Source of the DNA: Virgibacillus sp. LDC-1
GTDB taxonomy: Bacteria; Bacillota; Bacilli; Bacillales; Amphibacillaceae
Reading direction: 5' to 3'
Assembly (NCBI RefSeq): GCF_030137545.1
Contig: NZ_JARUVL010000002.1
Span: 124,001 to 188,000 of the forward strand
DNA: 64,000 nt
In this document: positions 52,139 to 61,831 of the stretch, one piece after another
Numbering within the stretch: position 1 is the stretch's first letter
How the letters are laid out: the number at the start of each line of letters is the position of its first letter
Notes under the pieces: model-generated
What the model was told of the DNA's origin: nothing
Databases searched by the model: none
What the model saw: the letters and a program-made list of their open reading frames with translations, nothing else
Translations under genes and position numbers: made by a program

Positions 52139-52441
52139 TAACCTTTATACGAAAACCTAGCATGCAGAATATCATTCGCGTGAAAGCCAGATGTACAGAG
52201 ACTCCTTGAAAAGGAAAAACGCTTTTTCTGCGTGTGATGTATCGCTGCCGAAGCGTTCCTTGTCCTGTGGGAACAGCAACAGGGGAACGCAGACTAAAAT
52301 CGCTACGTCCTGTACGTCGAAAGATCCACACGATAAAGCGTATTATCTTTCCCATGTTAGTTGAGGTCGGACCCGCATAAGCTAACCCATTCCTAAATTG
52401 CGGTGGCCCTAATTGATACAAATGCTAAACTTGTCTTGGCC
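52139..52441. other. Structured GC-richer non-coding element, likely dispersed repeat
   Basis: No gene supported. The segment is visibly richer in G+C than its surroundings. Nested inverted repeats: GCGTGTG (about 52230) pairs with CACACG (about 52328-52333); inside, CGTTCC..CCTGT / ACAGG.GGAACG folds as a stem. A 103-aa minus-strand reading frame (52110-52421) covers it, runs through the terminator and has no SD. It resembles intergenic repeats or structured RNAs seen in related genera; unproven. Confidence 0.45.
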
Positions 52442-55400
52442 TTATTCTTTTGGTACGTTTACAAGTAATTCTTTAGAAAAAAAGTATAAATAAGTTTCCT
52501 TTACTGGTTGCCTCCAAATTCGTTCAATCGCCGTTCGATAAAGCTCCATTTGCACGGCATAGCGTTTTGTAAGCTCATGAACGACCTGTTCTGTAATTTC
52601 CCCATTAATGGTATCCGTTTTATAGTCTAAAATTATCCAGCCATCCTCTTTGGGAATAACACAATCAAGCACCCCTTGTAGAAGAACCTGCTCCTCTATA
52701 TTACTATCCCACGATGCATACACTTCTTTTGCAGGAAGCGTCAGGCTAAACGGAACCTCTCGATATAGCTTCTTTTGCTTTATCATATAAGCAGCAATTT
52801 CTGTTTTGAAAAATCGCCCGATTGCTGCAATATCTACAACTTCCGCTTCTTCTTTCCTGAGAATTTCCCGCTCTACTAAACGTTCAATAAATAGTTCAAT
52901 TTCAGCTGCTGTCATTTCATGTTCAAATGGAATATGCTGCATAACTGCATGCATTGCAGTTCCTTTTTCAGCAGCTGACATCGTTTTTTCCTTTTTCATA
53001 AACGCTGGCCTACGTACAATCGGCGCTTTATAAGGCTGTACAAGTTGATCCGCACTATAATCATCCTTTAATTGCCGTTGTCTTTTAATCTCAGTCACGG
53101 TTTGCTTTGCTCGTGAGCGCGCTGCTTCTTCAAACGGATAGTGAAAAGAAAGACGTTTATTTACGAAAGCTTTTCTTTCCTCGTCCTCCGAGTCCTGCGG
53201 TTTCCATTCGATAATACGCTCTTTTAACAACGCATCCTCTTTACCAATCGTATTTTTAACGTTAACGAGCTCGCTTCCATGGATTACCGTAATATCCCAA
53301 TTCGAAGGATCTACTTTAATTTCCTCTAGTACCGCATCCCCTAGTACTTCAGTGCGCAAAGAAGATGTATTTTCATGCCGAATAAGTGCAGGACCAACCC
53401 AGTCTAAATATGTCTTCGAATCAAGACGGTAATGGGCAGGTAATACCCACTCTGCATGGTCAAGAACCTTTTGCCACTTTTCCTGTTTCTTTTCAAAGGA
53501 AGCAACATTACCTACCATCACGAGTTTTTCTTTTGCCCGAGTTAGCGCAACATATAGAACGCGCATTTCTTCTGCAAGCAGCTCTCGAAGCTGTTCTTTT
53601 TGCATCGCATGATAAAACAAGGTAGGATATGTGATCCGCTTAACTGGATCAATATATTTACTAGCAAATCCAAGATCCTTATGCAGCATATATCGTGCTC
53701 TTAAATCCTGCAAATTAAATTGTTTATCCATTGCACCTAAAATAACAATTGGAAACTCAAGCCCTTTACTTTTATGGATGGTCATAATTCGTACGACATC
53801 CTCTTGCTCACTTAATGCGCGAGCAGCTCCAAGGTCATCTCCTCTTTCCTCCATTCGCTCAATAAATCGAAGGAAGCGGAACAACCCACGAAACGAAGTT
53901 GTTTCATAGCTCCGTGCTCGATCATAAAGTGCACGCAAATTTGCTTGCCGCTGTCTACCACCAGGCATACCACCAACAAAATCATAATAGCCTGTTTCAC
54001 GATAAATTCTCCAAATTAATTCAGACAAAGCACCTTGTCTTGCTTCTAATCGAAAATGCGCTAACTGCGTTAAAAACTCATTAGCCTTTGCTGCTGTTTC
54101 ATTATTGTTCTGCTTTGAATACGCCAATAACGCATCATAATAAGCTTCACGTTGATTTGCTAGTCTAATTGCAGCCATTTCCTCTTCATCCATGCGAACA
54201 ATCGGCGACTTTAGAATAGAGGCTAAGGGAATATCTTGACGTGGATTATCGATGACCTTCAGCAGGCTAATCATTACCTTGATTTCTATCGCTTCAAAGT
54301 AGCCAGTTGACAATTCTGCATATACAGGAATGCCCTGCTTCTTTAGTTCATCCGTGATAATTGGTGCCCATGTCATGGAACGAAGCAAAATAACAATATC
54401 ACGGTATTGAACATCACGCTTTGCTTGGGTAGCTTTATCGACAATTTGCAAGCTTTTCTCCTCATCTTGTCCGATCCATTTTTTTATCTTTTGTGCATAT
54501 ACACGGGCTTCCAACTCCGCTTTAGCCAAATCAGCATAATCCTCCGAACCTTCTGTCTGCTCATCACTTTCTTCTGCTTGTTCACGATCAATTATAATAA
54601 GCTCTGGATTCGGTTCTGTCGCTTCAAGCGAATCATACATTTTATTTGCGTAAATTAGTTCTGCTGCTTCGTCATATTCAATGTCACCAAGTTTTTCATC
54701 AAAAATTTGTCTAAAAATATAATTTGCACCTACTAATACATGCTCCCTGCTTCGAAAATTACTTGCGAGATCAATTCGTCTGCCTGAAGTATTCGACTTG
54801 GCGAATTGTTTATATTTATGAATAAACAAAGATGGATCAGCATGGCGGAACCTGTAAATACTCTGCTTTACGTCTCCTACCATAAACATGTTGCCTGCTC
54901 CTACCTGATCACTAATTAGCTTTAAAATCGTCTCTTGAACTAAATTAGTGTCCTGGTATTCATCTACCAATAACTCACTGTATTGACTTTGCAAGCTTTT
55001 CGCAACAGAAGAGGCGAAAAACTGCTCGTCTGTTGATGTTTCATCAATAAGCAGCTGTAAGCAGTAGTGCTCTAAATCAGAAAAATCAACCACAGCATTT
55101 TCTTTTTTACGTTCTGTAAAACGGTTTTTAAATGCTTTTACTAAAGCGGTCAATTGATTGATAACAGGCGCAAGCTCACGCATATCTGCTACATGACTCT
55201 CAAGATTTCGACTAAACCAGTCCTGCTTCATATCATTCCAACGCTTTTTATAGCTATTTCGAATTGTTTTTACTTTTTCTTTTTTTTCTTCATCACAATC
55301 TGCCTTTTTACTGGAAAGCTTTGTAAAGCTAGTACTAGAAAAGAATGCTTGCATCGCTTCCCAGGATGTAGTGGAATGAAATGCCTGTTCTAGCATCGCC

Positions 55401-56170
55401 ATATCTGCATCAATGGTATCCCCGTATTGATATGGACCATCACTTGCAAGCACAATTGACCTTGCAAGCTGCATCTCCTGTTCCATCGCTTCTAGCTGAT
55501 TAACCACTTCCCGTTTCATGATTTCCAACCAAGCGAGGTCACTTTCCTTCCACTCTGCTGGAATTTGGTACATGTTCCCAAGCTCGTCTAACCATTTTTC
55601 AGGAGAAGGATTTTGCATCGCAAACGTGTACAATTTCAGTATTAAATCCTCTACATCTGCATCACTACGATCACTAGAAAAGCGGTCTACAACAGAAAAG
55701 AATTGTGCTTGATTAACGTCTTCTCCTCCATACCATGCTTCAAATAATTCATCGAGAACTTCCTGCTGCATTAAATCTGCTTCCATATCATTCGCAATTC
55801 GAAAGCCAGGATCGATATCAAGCAAATATGCATACTGGCGAACAATATCTAAACAAAAGGAATGTAAGGTTGATATTGATGCCCGCTGAAGCAAAGAAAG
55901 CTGTTTTTTCAAATGGATCGATGTAGGGTCTTCTGCTAATGCTTTTTCTAGTGCCAAACCAACACGTGTCCGCATTTCTTGTGCGGCGGCATTCGTAAAT
56001 GTAACGACTAATAATGCATCAATGTCGACAGGGTTCTGCTTATTTAACAGCTTTTGAATGATTCGCTCTACAAGTACAGCTGTTTTTCCAGAGCCTGCTG
56101 CTGCTGCGACTAACACATCACTTCCTTCTGTATATATCGCTTTTTCCTGCTCTGGTGTCCACTTTACCAT
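52442..56170 (-). CDS. addA: ATP-dependent helicase/nuclease subunit A
   Basis: 1242 aa UvrD-like helicase plus RecB-type nuclease; with AddB it resects double-strand breaks to Chi for RecA. Motifs: Q-motif WTPEQEKAI, Walker A AAAAGSGKTAVLVERI (about 22-37), DEYQDTN (about 405), a helicase VI-type VALTRAKEKL (about 880), and the nuclease core GWIILDYKTDTI (about 1180). All key residues are present. Start ATG overlaps the addB stop by 7 nt; SD AGGAGG 7 nt upstream. Confidence 0.97.
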   Translation of the reverse strand: MVKWTPEQEKAIYTEGSDVLVAAAAGSGKTAVLVERIIQKLLNKQNPVDIDALLVVTFTNAAAQEMRTRVGLALEKALAEDPTSIHLKKQLSLLQRASISTLHSFCLDIVRQYAYLLDIDPGFRIANDMEADLMQQEVLDELFEAWYGGEDVNQAQFFSVVDRFSSDRSDADVEDLILKLYTFAMQNPSPEKWLDELGNMYQIPAEWKESDLAWLEIMKREVVNQLEAMEQEMQLARSIVLASDGPYQYGDTIDADMAMLEQAFHSTTSWEAMQAFFSSTSFTKLSSKKADCDEEKKEKVKTIRNSYKKRWNDMKQDWFSRNLESHVADMRELAPVINQLTALVKAFKNRFTERKKENAVVDFSDLEHYCLQLLIDETSTDEQFFASSVAKSLQSQYSELLVDEYQDTNLVQETILKLISDQVGAGNMFMVGDVKQSIYRFRHADPSLFIHKYKQFAKSNTSGRRIDLASNFRSREHVLVGANYIFRQIFDEKLGDIEYDEAAELIYANKMYDSLEATEPNPELIIIDREQAEESDEQTEGSEDYADLAKAELEARVYAQKIKKWIGQDEEKSLQIVDKATQAKRDVQYRDIVILLRSMTWAPIITDELKKQGIPVYAELSTGYFEAIEIKVMISLLKVIDNPRQDIPLASILKSPIVRMDEEEMAAIRLANQREAYYDALLAYSKQNNNETAAKANEFLTQLAHFRLEARQGALSELIWRIYRETGYYDFVGGMPGGRQRQANLRALYDRARSYETTSFRGLFRFLRFIERMEERGDDLGAARALSEQEDVVRIMTIHKSKGLEFPIVILGAMDKQFNLQDLRARYMLHKDLGFASKYIDPVKRITYPTLFYHAMQKEQLRELLAEEMRVLYVALTRAKEKLVMVGNVASFEKKQEKWQKVLDHAEWVLPAHYRLDSKTYLDWVGPALIRHENTSSLRTEVLGDAVLEEIKVDPSNWDITVIHGSELVNVKNTIGKEDALLKERIIEWKPQDSEDEERKAFVNKRLSFHYPFEEAARSRAKQTVTEIKRQRQLKDDYSADQLVQPYKAPIVRRPAFMKKEKTMSAAEKGTAMHAVMQHIPFEHEMTAAEIELFIERLVEREILRKEEAEVVDIAAIGRFFKTEIAAYMIKQKKLYREVPFSLTLPAKEVYASWDSNIEEQVLLQGVLDCVIPKEDGWIILDYKTDTINGEITEQVVHELTKRYAVQMELYRTAIERIWRQPVKETYLYFFSKELLVNVPKE

Positions 56171-59100
56171 GCTCCATCCTCCTCTCTGCTAATCCGCTCA
56201 AGTACATCGTCATCCTTCATGTCCTGCAATTTTCGGTAGTTGTTATTCGGAAGCATTGGATCAAATTGACAAACAGATAAAAATGGACAAAACGTACATG
56301 CTGTCTTTTGCTTATGCTGATATGGATTGAGTGCTACACCGCCAGAAGTCATATCGATTCCTGCCTGTACCATCAAATGATGAATATGCTGCTGTAGCAT
56401 CGTAAATGTTTGCTCGTCTGCTACCCTCGAGCTACTGTAAAATCCACCATTCTTTTTTACACCTGCAGGAATAATCGTACTCATTCCTGATTCAAGCGAC
56501 GTATCCATTGATCGTACCATTTGTTCGTCAGCCATTAGCAGCCCTTGCATTTTATACTTTTTAAATATTTCCCGATCTATTTGATCCTCTGACAAGTCTC
56601 TTGATCCATTAATAAATGGATTATGAACATGAAAATAAAGCACGCCAGCTGGGCTTGCCTTTGCTCCGAGCCATTTCTCGGAATTCGTTAATACAACATC
56701 AAGATAAGCGAGCATTTGTAATGCTAAGCCATAATAAACCTCTAACAGATTTAATCCCTTTGCACTTGATTTATAATCAATAATTCGTAAGTAGAGCTCT
56801 TCTCCTTCGAGCGCTTTATCAACGCGATCGATACGTCCACGTAACATCAATTCAAATCCATTTGGTAGCTGTAAGGTCATTGGCGATAAATCCGTGTCCT
56901 TCGTACCAAAGCCAAGCTCTAATCCTACTGGTGAAAAGTGACTTTGTCTTGCTTGTTCACTTAGTACAAATGCAGCGCGTGCAATTACTTCCTGTAGCTT
57001 TTCCTGAATATACTGGTAGCGATTAGAGCTATGCAAAATCTGATGCTGAAGAACAGGTGCTAGCTGTCGGACTGCTTTTTGAGCGTATCCACCTGCATCC
57101 TGCTTTGTTAGCTGCGCATAATCTCCTCCATCTTTATTCACCCATTCTGTAATAAGCTTTAATGCTTCATGAAATAATTGTCCGATATCTGGTGCATCTA
57201 ACTTATACGTCTTGCGTTCGTTTAATCCTAAGCTATATTTGGCAAAATGCTGATAAGAACAGCGATAATAGGTCTCTAAGCGAGATACACTTGCCTTTAC
57301 TTGTTTAGGATATAATTTTTCTACCGTTTGTGTTGATAGGTTAATAGGTTTATTGTCATAAAAAAGACTTTGCAAAATGGTGTGGGTCGTTCCATTGCGG
57401 TCATGATTTTCGATATACCAATTTAATACATTTAGCCAAATTGGCTTCATTGGATACCCTTTTTGGTTTCTTGCCAATTGAGCAGTCAGTGCTGCACGTG
57501 TTTTTACTGGTGTTGTAATAAACCGTTCTGCTTCATACAACTCATCAGGCTCTTGTAATAATGAATGCATTCGTGCATGTGGAAACAAATCCTCCATTCG
57601 ATGAATAAGCTGTGAGGGCATTTTTGCTTTTCCTTCTTCATCACTTAAAGGATAACTAATCCAAAGCTTGTCCTGCGCAGCTGTGAATACGAGATACATA
57701 TAAAACCAATCATCCAATAATTGTCGCTTGCTTGTATCAGCAAGCTTTAACCCATGAATCGCTAGCAATTCGCGCTCTTGTTCATTAATTACACTATCTG
57801 ATGGTGGCTTTAGTGGCCATACGCCATCATTCACACCAAGCAAAAATGAGCATTTAATATCACTTACTCTTGATCGATCTACTGTACCTACAATAACATG
57901 GTCTATGCTTGGTGGGACGTGCGCAAATGTTAATGATTCAAAACCGGCTTCAAGCATGGAACGAAATGTTAATAAATCCATCTCTTCTTCCCCAGCGATC
58001 TCAACAATTTCATCAAAAAGCTGCATAATAGCATTCCAAACCTGCTCCTGCTCTCTTCCTTTTTCAAGCTGACCACTTTCATCATAATGGGTCCGCATTT
58101 TCTCTAATGTTTGCGACACATCCATCCGTTCTAACAATCCAAAAATGGCCTCACAACGTGCGCGAATCGTTTTTGCTTTCCTTATTTGTTCATCAAAAGC
58201 TTGGAGTGCATCGATAACCTGCTCCCGATATTTATTTAGCTTTAATTCCATTTCCTTTTCTGCATTGGTTTGCGCTGCCTTGTCAAAGCCTCGAAAGCGT
58301 TGAAAAATCCACCCTTCCTTGGCATACCATTGATTACGAGAACGAATTCCATATTCCAATACATAGTTTTCGAGCTCATCAATCGCATCATTGGTTAATG
58401 GATACTCTGTATCTGCCGCTGGGATATATCCTGTTTTCAACACACGAAATACGGAATCATAGCGCCAATTTCCTTCCACAACCTCTAGCACCGATCGAAT
58501 TAATTCGATAAGGGAGTGATTTAACATCGAACGCTTCTCATCGATAAAAACAGGAATATCGTAATCACTAAATATCGTTGCAATGAGATCGTGATATGTA
58601 TCCGTTTGTCTTATAAACACGGCAATGTCGCGATAACGATAGCCTTCTTCACGGACAAGCTGGAGAATTTCTTGTGCAACTCCCTCTACTTCTGCTCGCG
58701 GATGTACTGCTTCTGCAATGTTAATCGGCGCTTCCTGACTAAACTCTGGTGCAGGTCGTGTATCAAAATGCGCCTCTAAATGAGCAAAAGCAGGGCGGTC
58801 TTGAAACCTCGCTTCTTGGGGAGTTAATTCCATTGTTTCTTCGATTTCAATGGCGAGTTCTTGTGCAAGTGCCTTTAATGTATGATACGTTTCCGTTGTT
58901 TGATAAAACAAATCAAGATCTGATGATGTTTCATTTTCTGGATCATCGACTACAAGCGTCATCGTTACATTGCTGCATTTCTTCAACAAAGCTTCTACAA
59001 CATAAAGCTCTGTAGGAGTAAATCGATGGAAGCCATCCAAATAAATTGTTGCTCCTTCTAAAAAACGTGCTTCCGTTATTTTTTCCGCTAATAATTGCAG

Positions 59101-59664
59101 CTGGTCTTCACTATCGATATACGTGTCTTGCAAAGCAATGGCAAGCTTTTCATATATATAAAGCAAATCAGCTAGTTTTTTTGCTAACGCTTCTTCGCCT
59201 GGCTCTTTATGGGTAAAGCGATTAATTTGCTCCATTTGCTGTTGAATAAGCTCTGGGGTAACTTGATACCGCTTGAATTCGGTAATCATTTTCTCCATTT
59301 GGCTCAAAAAGCCTTGCTTTTCCAATGCCTTCTGAAATACTTGCCAGTCGCCTTGCTTTTCTTCAATGATTTTTCGAAGCATCATTTGAATACCAATAGA
59401 GCTAATAAACTGCCTTGTCCCCCCTCCTGTTTCCTGGAGAACACGCCATGCTAGACGGGAGAAGCTAACAACCTGTGCGCGAATACTTCCTTGAAAATCA
59501 GCATCTTGAAACAAAGCATATTCCTGTTGAAACGTCATCTGATCCGGCACGATATAAAAAATAGGAGGACCTTGAGGATTGTGACGTGATTCCTGCTTTA
59601 TTTCTTGCATACACTGCTCACTTATTCCAGAACCGGCCCGTCCTATAATAAAACGGAGTCCCAT
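56164..59664 (-). CDS. addB: ATP-dependent helicase/nuclease subunit B
   Basis: 1166 aa (B. subtilis 1166). Inactivated-helicase fold with a C-terminal nuclease (LRIIDYKSSAKGLN, about 985) and an Fe-S cluster from four cysteines: one in YYRCSYQHF (about 800) and three in CTFCPFLSVC (about 1120). The N-terminal P-loop reads GRAGSGIS, where B. subtilis has GRSGSGKT: the Walker lysine is isoleucine (ATA, one base from AAA). ATG at 59664 with AGGAGG 8 nt upstream. Operon with addA. Confidence 0.96.
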   Translation of the reverse strand: MGLRFIIGRAGSGISEQCMQEIKQESRHNPQGPPIFYIVPDQMTFQQEYALFQDADFQGSIRAQVVSFSRLAWRVLQETGGGTRQFISSIGIQMMLRKIIEEKQGDWQVFQKALEKQGFLSQMEKMITEFKRYQVTPELIQQQMEQINRFTHKEPGEEALAKKLADLLYIYEKLAIALQDTYIDSEDQLQLLAEKITEARFLEGATIYLDGFHRFTPTELYVVEALLKKCSNVTMTLVVDDPENETSSDLDLFYQTTETYHTLKALAQELAIEIEETMELTPQEARFQDRPAFAHLEAHFDTRPAPEFSQEAPINIAEAVHPRAEVEGVAQEILQLVREEGYRYRDIAVFIRQTDTYHDLIATIFSDYDIPVFIDEKRSMLNHSLIELIRSVLEVVEGNWRYDSVFRVLKTGYIPAADTEYPLTNDAIDELENYVLEYGIRSRNQWYAKEGWIFQRFRGFDKAAQTNAEKEMELKLNKYREQVIDALQAFDEQIRKAKTIRARCEAIFGLLERMDVSQTLEKMRTHYDESGQLEKGREQEQVWNAIMQLFDEIVEIAGEEEMDLLTFRSMLEAGFESLTFAHVPPSIDHVIVGTVDRSRVSDIKCSFLLGVNDGVWPLKPPSDSVINEQERELLAIHGLKLADTSKRQLLDDWFYMYLVFTAAQDKLWISYPLSDEEGKAKMPSQLIHRMEDLFPHARMHSLLQEPDELYEAERFITTPVKTRAALTAQLARNQKGYPMKPIWLNVLNWYIENHDRNGTTHTILQSLFYDNKPINLSTQTVEKLYPKQVKASVSRLETYYRCSYQHFAKYSLGLNERKTYKLDAPDIGQLFHEALKLITEWVNKDGGDYAQLTKQDAGGYAQKAVRQLAPVLQHQILHSSNRYQYIQEKLQEVIARAAFVLSEQARQSHFSPVGLELGFGTKDTDLSPMTLQLPNGFELMLRGRIDRVDKALEGEELYLRIIDYKSSAKGLNLLEVYYGLALQMLAYLDVVLTNSEKWLGAKASPAGVLYFHVHNPFINGSRDLSEDQIDREIFKKYKMQGLLMADEQMVRSMDTSLESGMSTIIPAGVKKNGGFYSSSRVADEQTFTMLQQHIHHLMVQAGIDMTSGGVALNPYQHKQKTACTFCPFLSVCQFDPMLPNNNYRKLQDMKDDDVLERISREEDGAW

Positions 59665-59810
59665 TGTTATTCCCTCCTTAAACAACATGCTATATAGCAA
59701 AAGCTTCTATCCTCTTATTTTATCAGAGACAGAAGCTTTATTATAGTTATTTTCATTTGTATGTAGACACCATTGTACGTTGATCTGCATTCTTTCTATA
59801 CCATTGATTG

Positions 59811-60452
59811 CTACTCTTCAGCATCTTTCTGTGCGGCCTTTTTTTGCAATCGATTTTCTAAATACTTCCCAAGCACCCAAAATAAAACAATGCAAACGCC
59901 TACTACAATTGTTTTCACTGGATTTTTGGCAAAAGAGACGATACTTGATCCGACATAAGCAATTGAAAAAATCATCACGGATTTGCCTAATAAGACTGCC
60001 AAAATAAATTGCTGTAGACTAATCCTTGATAAGCCAGCTACAACATTAATGACAGACGACGGTGAAAAAGGGAAACAAAGCAATAAAAACAACGGACCAA
60101 ACCCATGACGGTCAAGCCAATTCGTCACTTTTTTTACTTGCTTATTTTTGCGTATCGCAACCATAATTCGTTTATCTTGTAATTGACGAATTATGAGAAA
60201 TACAACAATTGCACCTAGACTAGAACCAGCCCATGAAAGTAAAAAACCCTTCAGCAAACCATATGCTGCAGCATTGGCGAATACAAATACAAACAGTGGT
60301 AGAAAGGGAAGAAAAGCCTCAATAAAAGGCAGTAATATACCTGGTAATGGCCCAAGATTACTATAATCCTCTAGCAATTGCATAATATATTCATCTAACG
60401 TATCATTTTCAGCCATTATTTTCCAATCAGTCAAGATGTTATGTAAATACAT
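59811..60452 (-). CDS. yhjE: TVP38/DedA-family membrane protein (YhjE-like)
   Basis: 213 aa. SNARE-associated (VTT) domain with 5-6 hydrophobic segments: LPFLPLFVFVFANAAAYGLL, SLGAIVVFLIIRQL (about 75-95), then the re-entrant FGPLFLLLCFPFSPSSVINVVAGLSRI (about 123-150) typical of this family (FPFSPSSVINVVAGLS). Involved in membrane lipid homeostasis in relatives; the exact role is unknown. The Lys/Glu-rich tail is cytoplasmic. ATG at 60452 with GAGGAG 10 nt upstream. Upstream of addB and divergent from yhjD. Confidence 0.87.
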   Translation of the reverse strand: MYLHNILTDWKIMAENDTLDEYIMQLLEDYSNLGPLPGILLPFIEAFLPFLPLFVFVFANAAAYGLLKGFLLSWAGSSLGAIVVFLIIRQLQDKRIMVAIRKNKQVKKVTNWLDRHGFGPLFLLLCFPFSPSSVINVVAGLSRISLQQFILAVLLGKSVMIFSIAYVGSSIVSFAKNPVKTIVVGVCIVLFWVLGKYLENRLQKKAAQKDAEE

Positions 60453-60675
60453 GACGTATAATCTCCTCATCCATTAAAAGAACCTTTAATCCATACCAGC
60501 GTTAATGTGTGATAAAAGAGTCGCATTATGCTTCGAGCACATTAGCAGTATTTTCCGATACCCTTTTATTTTAATAGAAACGATGCAATCTGCAAAGTTA
60601 AAATATATCAATTGCCTCTTTCGACTTCATTTCCAATATTTTTTTGTATATTTTTTCTTTGCAAACGCATATAAT

Positions 60676-60689
60676 AGAACAAACGTTCT
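60676..60689. promoter_or_regulatory. LexA (DinR) box upstream of yhjD
   Basis: AGAACAAACGTTCT fits the B. subtilis SOS box CGAACRNRYGTTYC at 12 of 14 positions; only the outermost bases differ. It abuts a TATAAT at 60670-60675, so LexA binding would block the promoter. It also lies between divergent yhjE and yhjD. Confidence 0.75.
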
Positions 60690-60708
60690 CTTATTGGAGG
60701 GATTTGCT

Positions 60709-61098
60709 TTGCGCTATCTTACAGAAGAAGAAGTAAACATTGCAACGAAGTTTCTTTTTCTTTCGATGGCCATTATCGTTATTCAACAGGATATTCATCT
60801 GATCCAAACGGGAGCCTTTAAAATAAAAGCACCATATGTGGAACTGTTGAAAAGAATGGCTTCAAAAGCATTAAATGAGCGAAAACGATTAAGGAAACAA
60901 ATGCAGAAGCATAAGCTACAAGTAATTCCTTTGGAGAAAAACAACACGTTTTCCTCCTATCTCTTTCTTTGCAATGGACGAGAGGAAAAACGCAACTACT
61001 TTAATCCAACCATTCAGAAAAAAGTAGAAACGATAATACTGGAGCTTATGCGTAAGGCTCTGCAACCAGATCAATCATATGCTTTTGCAAATACTTGA
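60709..61098 (+). CDS. yhjD: YhjD-like conserved protein, SOS-controlled
   Basis: 129 aa from a TTG at 60709 with GGAGGG 7 nt upstream; the longer ORF (from 60505) would cover the promoter and LexA box. Seen: LRYLTEEEVNIATKFLFLSM (1-20), KAPYVELLKRMASKALNERK and a C-terminal YLFLCNGREEKRNYFNPTIQ (about 85-104). No enzyme motif recognised. Its last 53 nt overlap the comK 3' end on the opposite strand. Confidence 0.75.
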   Translation: MRYLTEEEVNIATKFLFLSMAIIVIQQDIHLIQTGAFKIKAPYVELLKRMASKALNERKRLRKQMQKHKLQVIPLEKNNTFSSYLFLCNGREEKRNYFNPTIQKKVETIILELMRKALQPDQSYAFANT

Positions 61099-61567
61099 TA
61101 CGGTTATCCAATAAATAACGGAATTGCGCTGTTCGTTGCACCTGATTGAGCATCGATCCAAAAGAAACATCTAGTACGATACTTCGACCATTTTTAAAAA
61201 CGATTTCCGTACATTGATTTTTGGATCGGTTGACTTGATCTATGTGTGAATGAGCAATCCAGGAGCATTTCGGATTCGTGGGTGAATTCGTGGGGAAAAA
61301 ATACATGCCGCTTGTCGGATCAATGGAGATGGGCGCCTTGTGGGTGATTCCACAGATCTCTTTTGTCCCTTCTTGCCTACCTCTAAGACTAGATCCGTAG
61401 AATTTACAGGCTTGATCAATAATCCTGCTTGGAGGAATACTTACAGGGTATTCCTTTTTTTCTTCTAGGATGATTGCCCTTGCATTCTCATTTGCTTCTT
61501 CCCCAGCAATGATGGCCAATGTAACAGGAGTCACCTCATGAGATGAGGTATAAAGATCATCCAACAT
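61046..61567 (-). CDS. comK: Competence transcription factor ComK
   Basis: 173 aa (B. subtilis 192). Master activator of DNA-uptake genes. Seen: SRIIDQACKFYGSSLRGRQE and GTKEICGITHKAPISIDPTS (about 47-86), which match the B. subtilis blocks RFFGSSYAGRKAGT and ISHKPPIMVDP; then FFPTNSPTNPKCSWIAHSHI and GSMLNQVQRTAQFRYLLDNR. The C-terminus is about 20 residues shorter than B. subtilis. In that species the C-terminus binds MecA, so this matters. ATG at 61567 with AAAGGA upstream; M at 61585 or 61576 is poorly placed. Confidence 0.92.
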   Translation of the reverse strand: MLDDLYTSSHEVTPVTLAIIAGEEANENARAIILEEKKEYPVSIPPSRIIDQACKFYGSSLRGRQEGTKEICGITHKAPISIDPTSGMYFFPTNSPTNPKCSWIAHSHIDQVNRSKNQCTEIVFKNGRSIVLDVSFGSMLNQVQRTAQFRYLLDNRIKYLQKHMIDLVAEPYA

Positions 61568-61647
61568 AACATTCATCCTTTCCATATCAAATGAATCGAA
61601 AGAGGCTTATATTCTAATTTATCAGATATTTTTATAAAAGTATACAT

Positions 61648-61661
61648 AAAATTACAATTTT
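61648..61661 (-). promoter_or_regulatory. Candidate ComK box upstream of comK
   Basis: AAAATTACAATTTT, 81 nt upstream of the comK start, differs from AAAA-N5-TTTT by one spacer base. A consensus K-box pair would have a second copy a helical turn or two away; nearby AT tracts (61629-61639) are only partial. Confidence 0.4.
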
Positions 61662-61699
61662 CACAAAAAATGATGTATATGGAAATGAAATATCACTAA

Positions 61700-61831
61700 C
61701 TATTCAGTTTTCCCTTCTTGCTCATCTTCCATTTTGCTTTCTGTTACAGCATGTACTTCCAGTTCTGGATAAAAATGCGGATTAAGTACTGTAAAGGTTG
61801 ATAATTCCAATTGTTCTTCCTGCTTTTTCAT
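61700..61831 (-). CDS. 43-aa acidic small ORF upstream of comK
   Basis: Starts MKKQEEQLELSTFTVLNPHF, continues YPELEVHAVTESKMEDEQ and ends EGKTE. SD AAAGGACGG lies 5-8 nt before the ATG. It is soluble and acidic with no motif recognised. It is read in the same direction as comK, 132 nt before it. Coding status rests on the SD and frame only. Confidence 0.5.
   Translation of the reverse strand: MKKQEEQLELSTFTVLNPHFYPELEVHAVTESKMEDEQEGKTE

Noticed and set aside
52110-52421. 103-aa minus-strand ORF
   Set aside because: No SD, runs through the DUF1657-side terminator and covers a structured repeat-like element; composition (many R, S, T, P) is not protein-like for this genome.
60505-60708. Upstream extension of yhjD
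   Set aside because: It covers the TATAAT and LexA box; the SD-supported TTG at 60709 is the better start.
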